Positions 24,178 through 35,176 of a stretch of 36,863 bases of DNA are shown piece by piece. How positions within the stretch are numbered: position 1 is the stretch's first letter; every line of letters begins with the position of its first letter. Location of the stretch: the NCBI GenBank assembly GCA_005778835.1, contig SXMG01000156.1, positions 1 to 36,863 on the forward strand, read 5' to 3'. The position numbers and the translations under genes are program-made. The notes beneath the pieces were generated by a model, which did not search any database, was not told where the DNA came from, and saw only the letters and a program-made list of their open reading frames with translations. Origin of the DNA: Actinomycetota bacterium. GTDB lineage: Bacteria > Actinomycetota > Actinomycetes > Actinomycetales > Microbacteriaceae.

Positions 24178-25779
24178 ATGAGCGAACAGCTCGACGTCGC
24201 TCACGAAGCGTCGCGGCGTCGCACCATCGCCGTCATCTCGCACCCCGACGCGGGCAAGTCGACGCTCACCGAGGCGCTTCTGCTGCACGCGCAGGCGATC
24301 GGCACGGCGGGCGCCGTGCACGGCAAGCGCGGGCGCTCGACGACGGTCTCCGACTTCATGGCGATCGAGCAGCAGCGCGGCATCTCGATCAGCAGCGCCT
24401 CCATTCAGTTCGACTACCGCGACGTCGTCATCAACCTCGTCGACACCCCCGGCCACTCCGACTTCTCCGAAGACACCTACCGCGTGCTGTCGGCCGTGGA
24501 TGCTGCGATCATGCTCATCGACGCCGCCAAGGGCCTCGAGACCCAGACCATGAAGCTCTTCGAGGTGTGCCGCCGCTGGAACGTGCCGATCATCACGATG
24601 GTCAACAAGTGGGATCGCCCCGGCAAGGAGGCGCTCGAGCTCGTCGATGAGATTCGCGAGCGCACCGGCCTGCTGCCCACCCCCATCACGTGGCCCGTGG
24701 GCGATGCCGGCTACTTCGAAGGGCTGCTCGACGTCGAGAGCGGCACGATGCAGCGGTTCGAGCGCTCGAGCGGCGGCGCGACGGTGTCGCACTGGACCGA
24801 GCTCGAGCCCGAGCAGGCGGCGGCTGAGCACGGCACCGCGTGGCAGACGGCACGCGAAGAGGTCGAGCTGCTGGCCCTCGACGACCACGTGCACGACACC
24901 GAGCGCTTTCTGGGCCGCGAGACCACTCCCCTGGTCTTCGGCGCCGCCGTGCACAACATCGGCATCCACATGCTGCTCGATCTGGTCGCCGCCGAGGCTC
25001 CCGGTGCGGTGGCACGCCGCGCCGTCGACGAGACCGCTCGTGCCGTGGACGACGACTTCTCCGGCTACGTCTTCAAGGTGCAGGCCGGTCTCGACTCGGC
25101 GCACCGCGACCGCATCGCCTTCCTGCGCGTCTGCTCGGGCCGCTTCGAACGCGGCATGACCGTGACCAACGCTCGATCGGGCCGCACGGTCACGACGAAG
25201 TATGCGCAGCAGCTCTTCGGCAGCGAGCGCGAGACCGTAGAAGAAGCCTGGCCCGGCGACGTCGTCGGGCTCGTCAACGCGACCATGCTGCGCCCCGGCG
25301 ACACGGTCTACCTGGGCAACCCGGTGCAGTTTCCCGAGCTGCCGCGCTTCGTGCCCGAGCACTTCAGCGTCGTGCGGGCCGCCGACCTCTCGAAGTACAA
25401 GCAGTTTCGCAAGGGTGTCGAGTCGCTCGAGCAGGAGGGTGTGCTGCAGGTGCTGCGGTCAGAGCGACGCGGAGAACAGCATCCGGTGCTCGGCGCGGTC
25501 GGCCCGCTGCAGTTCGAGGTCTTCGCGCAGCGCATGGAGCTCGAGTTCTCGTGCCGCGTCATTCTCGAGCCGCTGAGCTACGAGATGGTCTACCTCACCG
25601 ACGAGGCCTCGGCGCCGGCGCTCGACCGCCAGCGCGAGTGCGAGATCGCCCGTCGAGGCGACGGTGTCGTGCTCGCCCTCGTCTCGACACCGTGGCGCGC
25701 CCGCTCGATCGCGACGACGAACCCGGAGCTCACGCTGCTCACCGTGACCGGCGAGCCGCTCGTCGGGGTGGCCGCGTAG
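24178..25779 (+). CDS. prfC: Peptide chain release factor 3
   Basis: A 533-residue translational GTPase that removes RF1/RF2 from ribosomes after termination. G1 is SHPDAGKST (21-29), G3 is DTPGH (89-93) and G4 is NKWD (143-146; the usual form is NKLD/NKMD). Domains II and III follow, including FRKGVESLEQEGVLQV and GPLQFEVFAQRM, which are RF3 hallmarks. Length is normal for RF3. GGAGGA precedes the ATG at 24178. It appears monocistronic and converges on the UvrA-like gene with 12 bp between. Confidence 0.96.
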   Translation: MSEQLDVAHEASRRRTIAVISHPDAGKSTLTEALLLHAQAIGTAGAVHGKRGRSTTVSDFMAIEQQRGISISSASIQFDYRDVVINLVDTPGHSDFSEDTYRVLSAVDAAIMLIDAAKGLETQTMKLFEVCRRWNVPIITMVNKWDRPGKEALELVDEIRERTGLLPTPITWPVGDAGYFEGLLDVESGTMQRFERSSGGATVSHWTELEPEQAAAEHGTAWQTAREEVELLALDDHVHDTERFLGRETTPLVFGAAVHNIGIHMLLDLVAAEAPGAVARRAVDETARAVDDDFSGYVFKVQAGLDSAHRDRIAFLRVCSGRFERGMTVTNARSGRTVTTKYAQQLFGSERETVEEAWPGDVVGLVNATMLRPGDTVYLGNPVQFPELPRFVPEHFSVVRAADLSKYKQFRKGVESLEQEGVLQVLRSERRGEQHPVLGAVGPLQFEVFAQRMELEFSCRVILEPLSYEMVYLTDEASAPALDRQRECEIARRGDGVVLALVSTPWRARSIATTNPELTLLTVTGEPLVGVAA

Positions 25780-25791
25780 CCGCAGCGACGG

Positions 25792-28149
<2,358 letters not shown>

Positions 28150-28248
28150 GCGCTCATTCTGGCGTGCCGCGCCGACGCACGACGACCCGCGGAACGATCT
28201 GACGAGGGAGCTTGACCCCGACGCAACGTCATAGTTTTCGATGGGATC

Positions 28249-29493
28249 ATGCGCCTCACTCCCCTCGCCTACCTCTCGTCGTACGTGCTCTCGCTGCTCG
28301 GCAACTCGATCGCCGCGATCGCGCTGCCGCTCATCGTGCTGCAGACCACTGGCAGCGCTCTCGGTGCCGGCATCGTCGCGGCCGCGACGGCGATACCGGC
28401 CGTTATTGCCGGCCTCGCCATGGGCGTCGTCATCGACCGCATCAACCGCCGCACCTCGTCGGTCATCACCGACCTGATCTCGGCCGCCTCCATCGCAGCG
28501 CTGCCCATCGTTGATCTGATCAGTGGGCTCAGCATCGGATGGTTCGTGCTGTTCGGCATCATCGGCTCGCTCGGCGATGTTCCCGGCATGACGGCGCGCG
28601 AGACGCTGCTGCCCGCGGTCGTGCGGCACAGCGGGGTCTCCGCCGAGCGCCTCATCGGCCTCCGCGAAGCCCTCGGTGCCGTGGCTCTGCTCATCGGGCC
28701 CGCGATCGCGGGTGTGCTCATCACCGCGCTCGATGGATCGACCGTGCTCTGGATCACCGCCGGAACCTCGTTCGCGGCCGCCCTCATCACGCTGCTCATC
28801 CCGCACCGGGTCGGGCGCATCGCCGAGGAGCCGCTCGACGCTCCGACGGTGTCGAGTTGGGGCCAGCTGCGCGACGGCTGGCGTGCACTCACAAGCAATC
28901 GTTTCCTGCTCGCCGTCACGACCATCAGCCTGCTCGCCGTCACCGTGCTGGCGGCGCTGCAGGGTCTCGTGCTGCCCGTCTACTTCACCGTCATCGAGCA
29001 ACCAGGGCTGCTCGGCTTCGTGCTCAGCGCCCTCGCGGTCGGCATGCTCGTGGGCGCGGGGGTCTTCGCCGCCCTCGGCCAGGGCGTCTCGCGGCGGATC
29101 TGGTTCGCGGTCGGGATGATCGGCACCACTGCGGGCTTCGCACTCATCGCCTGGCTGCCGTCGCCGGCAGTCGTCTTCGCCGGGGCCGTGGTCGTCGGCG
29201 CGGCGAGTGGCGTGCTCAACAGCGTGCTGGGGGTGCTGCTGATCGAACGGATTCCTGACGCACTGCGCGGTCGCGTGCTCAGCTCGCAGAACGCCATCAT
29301 GACGCTCGCGGCACCTGCGGGCATCATGGCGGCAGCCCTCCTGGTCGAGTACGCCACGCTCGAGCTGGCGGCCGCCGTGATCGCTTCCCTCTGGATCGTG
29401 GCGCTGATCGTGGGGCTGGCCTCGCGATCGCTCCGTACGCTGGATGCGGAACCGAGCAACCCCGAAGAGGTCGATCCCGATGCGCAGCAGTGA
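28249..29493 (+). CDS. MFS transporter, probable drug efflux pump
   Basis: A 414-residue MFS protein with about 12 helices. The helix 2-3 loop GVVIDRINRRTSSV is a variant motif A, and the layout is that of MFS_3/macrolide-efflux-like exporters. The ATG at 28249 lies 99 bp from the divergent UvrA-like gene. Its last 14 bp overlap the start of the merR gene, so the two are cotranscribed. Being next to a DrrC-like protein and a MerR regulator suggests multidrug or toxic-compound export; the substrate is unknown. Confidence 0.87.
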   Translation: MRLTPLAYLSSYVLSLLGNSIAAIALPLIVLQTTGSALGAGIVAAATAIPAVIAGLAMGVVIDRINRRTSSVITDLISAASIAALPIVDLISGLSIGWFVLFGIIGSLGDVPGMTARETLLPAVVRHSGVSAERLIGLREALGAVALLIGPAIAGVLITALDGSTVLWITAGTSFAAALITLLIPHRVGRIAEEPLDAPTVSSWGQLRDGWRALTSNRFLLAVTTISLLAVTVLAALQGLVLPVYFTVIEQPGLLGFVLSALAVGMLVGAGVFAALGQGVSRRIWFAVGMIGTTAGFALIAWLPSPAVVFAGAVVVGAASGVLNSVLGVLLIERIPDALRGRVLSSQNAIMTLAAPAGIMAAALLVEYATLELAAAVIASLWIVALIVGLASRSLRTLDAEPSNPEEVDPDAQQ

Positions 29494-30244
29494 ACTGGCC
29501 GCACTGGCAGGCGTCACTGTGCGCACCCTGCGGCACTACCACCAGCTCGGAATCCTCGACGAACCGCCCCGTTCGGTCAACGGCTATCGCGAGTACGACG
29601 TGCACCACCTCGTGCGGATCCTGCGCATCACTCGTCTCGCGAGCCTCGGGCTGCCGCTGCAGGGCCTCGCCGAGATTCTCGACGCCCCGGGCGACGACTC
29701 GAGCGCGCTGCTCGACGAACTCGACGCCGAGGTCGCCGCGCAGATCGAGCGGCTCGAGGCGCGGCGAGCGACGATCGCAGAGCTTCGACGGTGGAATGCC
29801 GCCCCCGATCTACCCAGCGAGCTTGCTCCGTACGCCGCACTCTTGGCCGCCAGCGCGTCGACAAGTGAGATCGCGCGATTCGATCGCGAGCAGACCATCC
29901 TGCTGAGCCACTTGGTGGGGCCGAGCGGCACCGAGGCGATCACGGCGCTCTACGCGCGGTTCGCCGACCCCTCGGTTGCCGAGGTCTCGCGAGCGTTCAC
30001 CGAGCGCTTCGCCGCGTTGCCGCCCGATGCCTCAGACGACGAGATCGCTGCTCTTGTCGAGCAGCTGGTGACGTCGTTCGGCCCGCTCGTGCGTGACCTG
30101 CGACTCGAGATCGCCGAACTCGACCTCAGCACGGCGACAGCTCTGCTCACCGATCACGCCGACGACATGCTCAATAGTGCGCAGCAACGAGCCCTCGCTC
30201 TCATCGAGCAGGGCCTGCTCGAGCACGCCGACGACGCGGGCTGA
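29480..30244 (+). CDS. MerR family transcriptional regulator
   Basis: A 254-residue regulator. The N-terminal MerR winged helix is textbook: SSELAALAGVTVRTLRHYHQ (3-22), then LGILDEPPRSVNGYREYD. It is followed by the coiled-coil dimerisation helix (about 75-105) and a long C-terminal effector region (about 115-254) of unknown ligand. The ATG at 29480 follows GAAGAGG and overlaps the MFS gene by 14 bp. MerR regulators of efflux pumps commonly activate their own operon in response to the exported drug, which is the likely role here. Confidence 0.92.
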   Translation: MRSSELAALAGVTVRTLRHYHQLGILDEPPRSVNGYREYDVHHLVRILRITRLASLGLPLQGLAEILDAPGDDSSALLDELDAEVAAQIERLEARRATIAELRRWNAAPDLPSELAPYAALLAASASTSEIARFDREQTILLSHLVGPSGTEAITALYARFADPSVAEVSRAFTERFAALPPDASDDEIAALVEQLVTSFGPLVRDLRLEIAELDLSTATALLTDHADDMLNSAQQRALALIEQGLLEHADDAG

Positions 30245-31213
30245 TCAGGCCGCAGCGTCGTCCCACCAACGCAGCACGCGCAGCGCGTACATCGTCAACC
30301 ACGGGGAGGGCTCGCCGACCGGCACGTCGAGCTCGAACCAGACGCGGCCCGGGTGGCGACGCTCTTGTACCCAGCTGCCGTCGGGCTGCTGGGCGGTGCG
30401 AATGATCCCGATCGCGTCGGATGCCCGCTCATCGGGCGGCGTGCCCTCGAGCAGCGACACTCGACGCAGATAGTCGAGCGCGTTGAGGGCGCTGTAGACG
30501 TGGCGGAACGGGTAGGCGAAGTGCGTGGCCCACGGCGCCACGAGCTCGCCGGTCGACTCGCGGTAGAGCATCCGTCGCCGCAGCAGGTACTTCTCGGCCG
30601 CGTGGCGGACGGGACGCAATCGCGTGTCGCCGGTGCGTTCTTCCCACTCGAGGATGCCCTTGAGCGAGTTGAGCGTCGAGTGGAAGCTCGACCGCGTCGA
30701 GCCTTCGACCCACTCGCAGTTCCAGCCACCCTCCTCCATCGCGTGCTCGGCGAACCACGTCGCGATGCTCTCCACGTCGGCGCCGAGCCACGCGCCGTTG
30801 GCGAGCGTGAAGCCGTTGATGCAGGCGTCGACCTCGCCACCCCAGTAGGGCAGGTCGTCGTACTCCCACCGGCTGTTCGCGTCGAGCTTCTCGGCGGTGC
30901 CGGCGAGCGCCGAGGCGTCGAGGCCCCACTCGCGCAGGGTATTGAGGCTCCACGTCGTGGCCGTCCACGGCTGGCCGTGCTTCGCCTCTTCGCCGTTCCA
31001 GTCGAAGTCACCGGGAAAGTAGGCGCCGCCCGCCCACTGCCCGTCGGCGTCTTGATATGACAGCAGCTCGGCGCCCATGCCCTCGGTTGCCACCCGGGCG
31101 CGGGTTGCCTGCCAGACGGCCTCGGGCTCGTCGGCCAGGTCGCGCTCGACCTGCCAGCGCAGGGCCGGGTCGGTGTCGAGCATCCACTGCAGCACACGCG
31201 GTTCGATCGCCAT
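30245..31213 (-). CDS. Terpene-cyclase/prenyltransferase-fold-like protein
   Basis: A 322-residue protein with Trp-rich repeats of the alpha/alpha-toroid type: SYQDADGQWAGG (about 52-63), EEGGWNCEWVEGS and RTAQQPDGSWVQERR, resembling QW-type motifs of squalene cyclases and prenyltransferases. The catalytic DxDD or zinc-ligand patterns of those enzymes are not evident, so it may be a non-catalytic or different member of the fold. No signal peptide is seen. The ATG at 31213 lies 6 nt after TACGCT on the minus strand (31225-31220), which argues against the longer open frame upstream. It ends directly against the merR stop. Confidence 0.75.
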   Translation of the reverse strand: MAIEPRVLQWMLDTDPALRWQVERDLADEPEAVWQATRARVATEGMGAELLSYQDADGQWAGGAYFPGDFDWNGEEAKHGQPWTATTWSLNTLREWGLDASALAGTAEKLDANSRWEYDDLPYWGGEVDACINGFTLANGAWLGADVESIATWFAEHAMEEGGWNCEWVEGSTRSSFHSTLNSLKGILEWEERTGDTRLRPVRHAAEKYLLRRRMLYRESTGELVAPWATHFAYPFRHVYSALNALDYLRRVSLLEGTPPDERASDAIGIIRTAQQPDGSWVQERRHPGRVWFELDVPVGEPSPWLTMYALRVLRWWDDAAA

Positions 31214-31291
31214 GCGGCGAGCGTAGACCCGCACACCGACTCTTGACACGAGATCCGGTTGCCGAGAGCGTGTGCACACGAAGGAGGCACC

Positions 31292-31939
31292 ATGACTCGA
31301 GTGCGCGCCGATCTCATGATCTCGCTCGACGGCATTGCCGCGACGGATGACGCTACCCCGGAGAGCCCTTTCGGCGAAGACTGGGCTCGACTGACCGAGC
31401 ACTACGTGGCGACGAAGTCGTTCCGCGAGCGGGTCTTCGGCGACACGTCTGGTGAGGGCACGACAGGCCTCGACGACGAGTGGCACCAGCGGTACTTCGA
31501 GGGCGTCGGCGCCGAGATCATGGGCGCTGGCAAGTTCGGACTGCACGCATACCCCGATGACCCCGACTGGCGCGGATGGTGGGGCGATACCCCGCCGTTC
31601 CGCTACCCGGTCTTCGTGCTGACCCACCGCGAACTGCCGCCGATCGAGATGCAGGGCGGCACGACGTTCCACTTCATCAACGCCTCCCCCACCGACGCCC
31701 TCGCGATCGCCGCCGACGCAGCAGGCTCGGCCGACGTGCGCATCGGCGGCGGTCCGACCTCGCTACGGCCCTACCTCGCTGCGGGCCTCGTCGATGAACT
31801 GCATGTCGCCATCACACCGATCGTTCTGGGGCGCGGCATTCGGTTGTGGGATGACCTCCGCCACCTTGAGCGCGACTACCAGGTCAGCTCTGTCACAGCA
31901 CCGAGCGGGGTCATCCACGTCACCTTCACGAGAGGGTGA
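31292..31939 (+). CDS. Dihydrofolate reductase family protein (RibD C-terminal-like)
   Basis: A 215-residue protein of the DHFR/RibD-C fold. It starts TRVRADLMISLDGIAA, and near the end has the conserved GGGPTSLRPYLAAGLVDELH (159-178) followed by ITPIVLGRGIRLW, hallmarks of this small reductase family. These proteins bind NADPH; the substrate of this one is unknown and it is unlikely to be the housekeeping DHFR. The ATG at 31292 has a strong RBS (GAAGGAGG). TTGACA (31248-31253) upstream is a possible -35 element. It converges on the tetR gene at 31955. Confidence 0.9.
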   Translation: MTRVRADLMISLDGIAATDDATPESPFGEDWARLTEHYVATKSFRERVFGDTSGEGTTGLDDEWHQRYFEGVGAEIMGAGKFGLHAYPDDPDWRGWWGDTPPFRYPVFVLTHRELPPIEMQGGTTFHFINASPTDALAIAADAAGSADVRIGGGPTSLRPYLAAGLVDELHVAITPIVLGRGIRLWDDLRHLERDYQVSSVTAPSGVIHVTFTRG

Positions 31940-31954
31940 CGGTTGCCGTGGCTG

Positions 31955-32575
31955 TCAGTCAGCCGTGCGCGGGCGGAGTCCGTCGACGAGCAGCTGAAGG
32001 CTGCCGAGCAGCGTCGCCTCCGCGCCTTCGAGGGTGATCGACTTGAACGCGGGGGTCTCGAGCATGATCGTGGTCACGCCGTGAATCTGCGCCCAGCAGG
32101 CGAGGGCGAGCTCGTCGACATCACCCTCGCGAAACAGACCGCGAGACTGTGATGTCGCGACGACCTCGCGCAGCACCTCACGCGAAGTGCGGGAGGCGAT
32201 CTCGATGGGGTCAGGCTCGCCGACAGGCATGCACAACGAGCGCTGGAACATGAACCGGAACTCGGTCGGGTACTGCCAGGCGAATCGCACATAGACGAGG
32301 GCGATCTCCGCCACCTCGGCTCCGTCTACCGCGGCGGCCGCGGTGAGTCGCTCGCCCAGTTCGGTGAAGGCTCGAACGGCCAAGCCGCGCAGCAGGTCGC
32401 GCTTGTCAGAGAAGTGGTTGTAGGCCGCGGTGTGGCTGACCTGCGCGCGGCGGGCGACCTCGCGCAGTGTCAGCGCGTCGGGCCCCACATCGCGAGCGGC
32501 AGAAGCGGCCGCATCAAGGAGGGCATTACGCAGATCTCCGTGATGGTACGACGACTTCTCGCTTGATGTTGACAT
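31955..32575 (-). CDS. TetR/AcrR family regulator with WHG domain
   Basis: A 206-residue repressor. The HTH is LTLREVARRAQVSHTAAYNH (41-60), followed by FSDKRDLLRGL. The C-terminal WHG-type domain contains CWAQIHGVTTIML (about 162-174). It is divergent from the epimerase-like gene with only 68 bp between the starts, and that gap holds a perfect palindrome and a second imperfect copy. It probably represses both genes. The ligand is unknown. Confidence 0.92.
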   Translation of the reverse strand: MSTSSEKSSYHHGDLRNALLDAAASAARDVGPDALTLREVARRAQVSHTAAYNHFSDKRDLLRGLAVRAFTELGERLTAAAAVDGAEVAEIALVYVRFAWQYPTEFRFMFQRSLCMPVGEPDPIEIASRTSREVLREVVATSQSRGLFREGDVDELALACWAQIHGVTTIMLETPAFKSITLEGAEATLLGSLQLLVDGLRPRTAD

Positions 32576-32595
32576 TGGTTATATGTTGCCATAAA

Positions 32596-32608
32596 TTACC
32601 ACTGGTAA
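32596..32608. promoter_or_regulatory. TetR operator (perfect palindrome)
   Basis: TTACCACTGGTAA is a perfect palindrome around one central base, midway between the divergent tetR and epimerase genes. A second, imperfect copy begins 18 bp later. Confidence 0.65.
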
Positions 32609-32613
32609 CAATC

Positions 32614-32626
32614 TAACCGTTGGTAA
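32614..32626. promoter_or_regulatory. TetR operator (imperfect copy)
   Basis: TAACCGTTGGTAA keeps the right half TGGTAA of the first operator. It overlaps TAATAT (32624-32629), a likely -10 element for the epimerase gene, so binding would block that promoter. Confidence 0.52.
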
Positions 32627-32643
32627 TATCGAAGGGAAACACC

Positions 32644-33972
32644 ATGAACACCGTCCACGTCGTCATCGGATCCGGAGCTCTCGGCCGCGGTGTCGCCGCC
32701 GCGCTTGTCGCGCGCGGTCTCACTGTTCGCCTGCTGAGCCGGTCGGGCACAGCCTTGGTGCCAGGAGCAGAGTCGCAGCGCATCGACGCGTCACAGGGCG
32801 AGGCCCTGCGCGAAGCGCTGAAGGATGCCCGGGTCGTGTACCAGTGCGCGCAACCGCCGTACACGCGATGGTCGACAGACTTCCCCATCCTGCACGAGAC
32901 CATCCTCACGGAGACCGCACGTGCTGGCGCTGACCTCGTGGTCGCCGACAACCTCTACGCCTACGGCGACCCGGATGGCTCGACGCTGACGGAGGATTCC
33001 CGCGAGGAACCGAACTCGACGAAGGGCGCGGTGCGCAAGTCGATCGTCGATCAGTCGCTCGCTGCGCACAGAGATGGCCGGCTGCGCGTCGCCGTCGTGC
33101 GGGCCGCCGACTACTTCGGGCCCGGACACGACCAATCGAGTTCTCCCGTCTTCGGCGCTGCCACGAGCGGCCGGACGATGCGCTTCCTGGGCCGCATGAA
33201 TCAACCGCGATCGCTGAGCTTCGTGCCCGATGTCACCGCTGCGATGGCCACCATCGGAACGAGCGACGCCGGCTGGGGGCGAGTGTGGATCGCGCCCGTG
33301 CAACCGCCCATGACCCAGGCGCAGTTCGCCGAGAAGGTGTGGGCAGCAGCGGGGCAGTCGGGCACGCCCAAGGTGCGCACGATCGGTCGTCGCACCATCA
33401 CAGCCCTGAGTCCGGTCTGGCCCCTCGGTCGAGAGCTTCGCGAGATGCTCTACCAGGTCGAGCGCCCTTTCGTCGCCGAGTCTCGGCAGTTCGAAGAGGC
33501 CTTCGGAGTGCATCCGACACCGATCGATACCGCGATCGCGCAGACGGTGGCGCACTATCGATCGAGCGTTCCGCAGGCTCCCGCGGCTCGCCCAGGTCGA
33601 GCATGGCGAGGAGTCGTCAACGCGGCCGCGGCCCTCGGTGTCGCCATCACGCTCGCGCTGGGCATCGGTGCCGGTATCGACATCGCCAACTTCGATCGCA
33701 CGTCAGGTGGATACGAGGCGCCCTACGAGGGGTGGACGGGCACCCCGACAGACTGGAGCGCCGGCGCGGTCACGCAGGAGGGTTTTCGCAACCCGGGCAT
33801 CGTTCTGGACACGCTCTTCGACTGCACGACGGGGATGATCTCGGTCGAGGCATTCGGGTGGGAGATCGAATTCCGCGTGGTCTCTGAGCGGGGCGTCGCC
33901 GTGCACAAGCCGATCGAATCGTGCATCGACGCCGGGTTCGAACCCGACTTCGTTCCGACGCCCGGAGTGTGA
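32644..33972 (+). CDS. NAD(P)-dependent epimerase-like protein with C-terminal membrane anchor and tail
   Basis: A 442-residue protein. Residues 1-315 are an atypical extended SDR/NAD-dependent epimerase domain: Rossmann motif GSGALGRG (9-16), VVYQCAQPPYTRW and LVVADNLYAYGDP. A hydrophobic segment (about 323-346) then leads to a tail of about 91 residues with two cysteines (FDCTTG, IESCIDAG) that could form a disulfide outside the cell. Such a tail is not usual for the family. ATG 32644 is preferred (GAAGGGA upstream) over an in-frame start 24 nt earlier. TetR-type control is likely through the two palindromes upstream. The substrate is unknown. Confidence 0.82.
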   Translation: MNTVHVVIGSGALGRGVAAALVARGLTVRLLSRSGTALVPGAESQRIDASQGEALREALKDARVVYQCAQPPYTRWSTDFPILHETILTETARAGADLVVADNLYAYGDPDGSTLTEDSREEPNSTKGAVRKSIVDQSLAAHRDGRLRVAVVRAADYFGPGHDQSSSPVFGAATSGRTMRFLGRMNQPRSLSFVPDVTAAMATIGTSDAGWGRVWIAPVQPPMTQAQFAEKVWAAAGQSGTPKVRTIGRRTITALSPVWPLGRELREMLYQVERPFVAESRQFEEAFGVHPTPIDTAIAQTVAHYRSSVPQAPAARPGRAWRGVVNAAAALGVAITLALGIGAGIDIANFDRTSGGYEAPYEGWTGTPTDWSAGAVTQEGFRNPGIVLDTLFDCTTGMISVEAFGWEIEFRVVSERGVAVHKPIESCIDAGFEPDFVPTPGV

Positions 33973-33980
33973 CCAGTCGC

Positions 33981-34364
33981 TCAGCCTGCGTGATCGCCAG
34001 CTAGATCGGTCAGCAGGTACTGCTCGAGCTTGAGCCACGTCGGGGGCCTCAAGGTGCCCTCCGGCAGCAACGCGAACGCCGCGCCTTCATCGATGAGGCG
34101 CGGCTTCGTGAGTGTCACCACCGCGCCGTCGACCCGCAGTCGAGCCGAGCCAGCAGCGAGCACATTGCGCACCCAATCCGACTGCACGCCGTACACGGGC
34201 ACGAAGAGGTAGCCGCCGTCGACGCGGTGGGCATCGAGCGGCGTCTGGTACTCGCGGCCCGAGGAGCGGCCCACGTGAATGATCACGGGCCGCTTGCCCC
34301 TTTTGAGCTCAGCGGGGTTGAACGTGTACTTGTTCATCCGCGCCCACCATCGAGGCATCGGCAT
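33981..34364 (-). CDS. Nitroreductase/deazaflavin-dependent oxidoreductase family protein
   Basis: A 127-residue member of the Ddn-like split-barrel family. The core PVIIHVGRSSGREYQTPLDA (26-45) is followed by GGYLFVPVYGVQSDWVRNVL, corresponding to the cofactor-binding region. It is shorter and distinct from the protein at 18434. F420 use is typical of the family but not proven here. It lies 3 bp downstream of a tetR gene on the same strand, so it is probably cotranscribed with and regulated by that repressor. Confidence 0.87.
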   Translation of the reverse strand: MPMPRWWARMNKYTFNPAELKRGKRPVIIHVGRSSGREYQTPLDAHRVDGGYLFVPVYGVQSDWVRNVLAAGSARLRVDGAVVTLTKPRLIDEGAAFALLPEGTLRPPTWLKLEQYLLTDLAGDHAG

Positions 34365-34367
34365 CGT

Positions 34368-35072
34368 TCAGTCCTCTGTTCGGGCGGCACGGTCGAGGCC
34401 GTCGAGCAGCAGCCCGAGCGTGAACTCGAACTCGGTCTGCGAGTCGCACCAGCCCAGAGTCGGGTCGCCGTCGGCATGCAGCTCGGCGGCGACCATGGCC
34501 GAGGTGTAGGGAAACTGCTCGGCAAACTGCGCCACGAGGTCGTCGCTCATCTCGACGCCCTCCATGGTCGGATCGCCGTTCGAGGAGCTGAAGGGCTCTT
34601 GCGCGAAGCCGAGCACCATGCTGCTCAGTGCGTGCAGGCCGCGGTGCGCTGTGCGGTACGAGACCCCGCCGCGGATCATCGCGGCGAGCACCGCCTCGAA
34701 CATCGACTGCACCGCCAGCGGAATCGTGCTGCGCGAGGTGATGAGAGCGGGCGCCCAGGGGTGCTGCAGCATGACGCGGCGGGCTGCGAGGCTGCGGGTG
34801 CGCACATCGTCTCGCCAGTCGTCTGAGGTCGAGCTCGCCTTCTCAGCGGCCGCCGTCGACTGGTCGAGCGCCTGGGCTACGACCCTCTCGACCAGACCGT
34901 CGAGCAGCGCGTCTTTGTTCGCGATGTGGTGGTAGAGCGACATCGCCTCGACCTGCAGCTCGGTCGCGACACGGCGCATGCTCACGGCCGGCAGCCCTTC
35001 GGCATCAGCGATCGACATCGCCGCCTCGAGCACGCGGTCGCGGGTGACCGGCTGTCGTTCTGCAGTCGCCAC
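34368..35072 (-). CDS. TetR family regulator (TetR_C-type)
   Basis: A 234-residue repressor. The HTH is VSMRRVATELQVEAMSLYHH (about 35-54), followed by IANKDALLDGLVERV. The long C-terminal part (about 80-225) resembles the TetR_C (tetracycline-repressor-like) domain. The GTG start at 35072 has GAGAGG upstream; the frame runs on further, but those residues do not fit the family. It heads a two-gene operon with the deazaflavin-type oxidoreductase and is divergent from the DUF4386 gene, with twin palindromes between. Confidence 0.9.
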   Translation of the reverse strand: MATAERQPVTRDRVLEAAMSIADAEGLPAVSMRRVATELQVEAMSLYHHIANKDALLDGLVERVVAQALDQSTAAAEKASSTSDDWRDDVRTRSLAARRVMLQHPWAPALITSRSTIPLAVQSMFEAVLAAMIRGGVSYRTAHRGLHALSSMVLGFAQEPFSSSNGDPTMEGVEMSDDLVAQFAEQFPYTSAMVAAELHADGDPTLGWCDSQTEFEFTLGLLLDGLDRAARTED

Positions 35073-35103
35073 GGCATCCTCTCGACCTCCTCCATCTTGC
35101 GCC

Positions 35104-35120
35104 ACCTTACGATGTATGGC
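35104..35120. promoter_or_regulatory. TetR operator (imperfect copy)
   Basis: ACCTTACGATGTATGGC is an imperfect version of the palindrome at 35122-35138, starting 18 bp earlier, with the left half ACCTTA intact. Confidence 0.5.
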
Positions 35121-35121
35121 T

Positions 35122-35138
35122 ACCTTACACCATAAGGT
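35122..35138. promoter_or_regulatory. TetR operator (perfect palindrome)
   Basis: ACCTTACACCATAAGGT has perfect 6-bp arms around CACCA. It lies between the divergent tetR (start 35072) and DUF4386 (start 35177) genes, where a repressor could control both. Confidence 0.65.
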
Positions 35139-35176
35139 GCGCGAGTCACGGGCACCACTCACCGATCGGAGCACTC

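Noticed and set aside
28150-29526. N-terminal extension of the UvrA-like frame
   Set aside because: It is antisense to the MFS gene and rich in Arg/Asp/Gly; UvrA homology starts at 28149.
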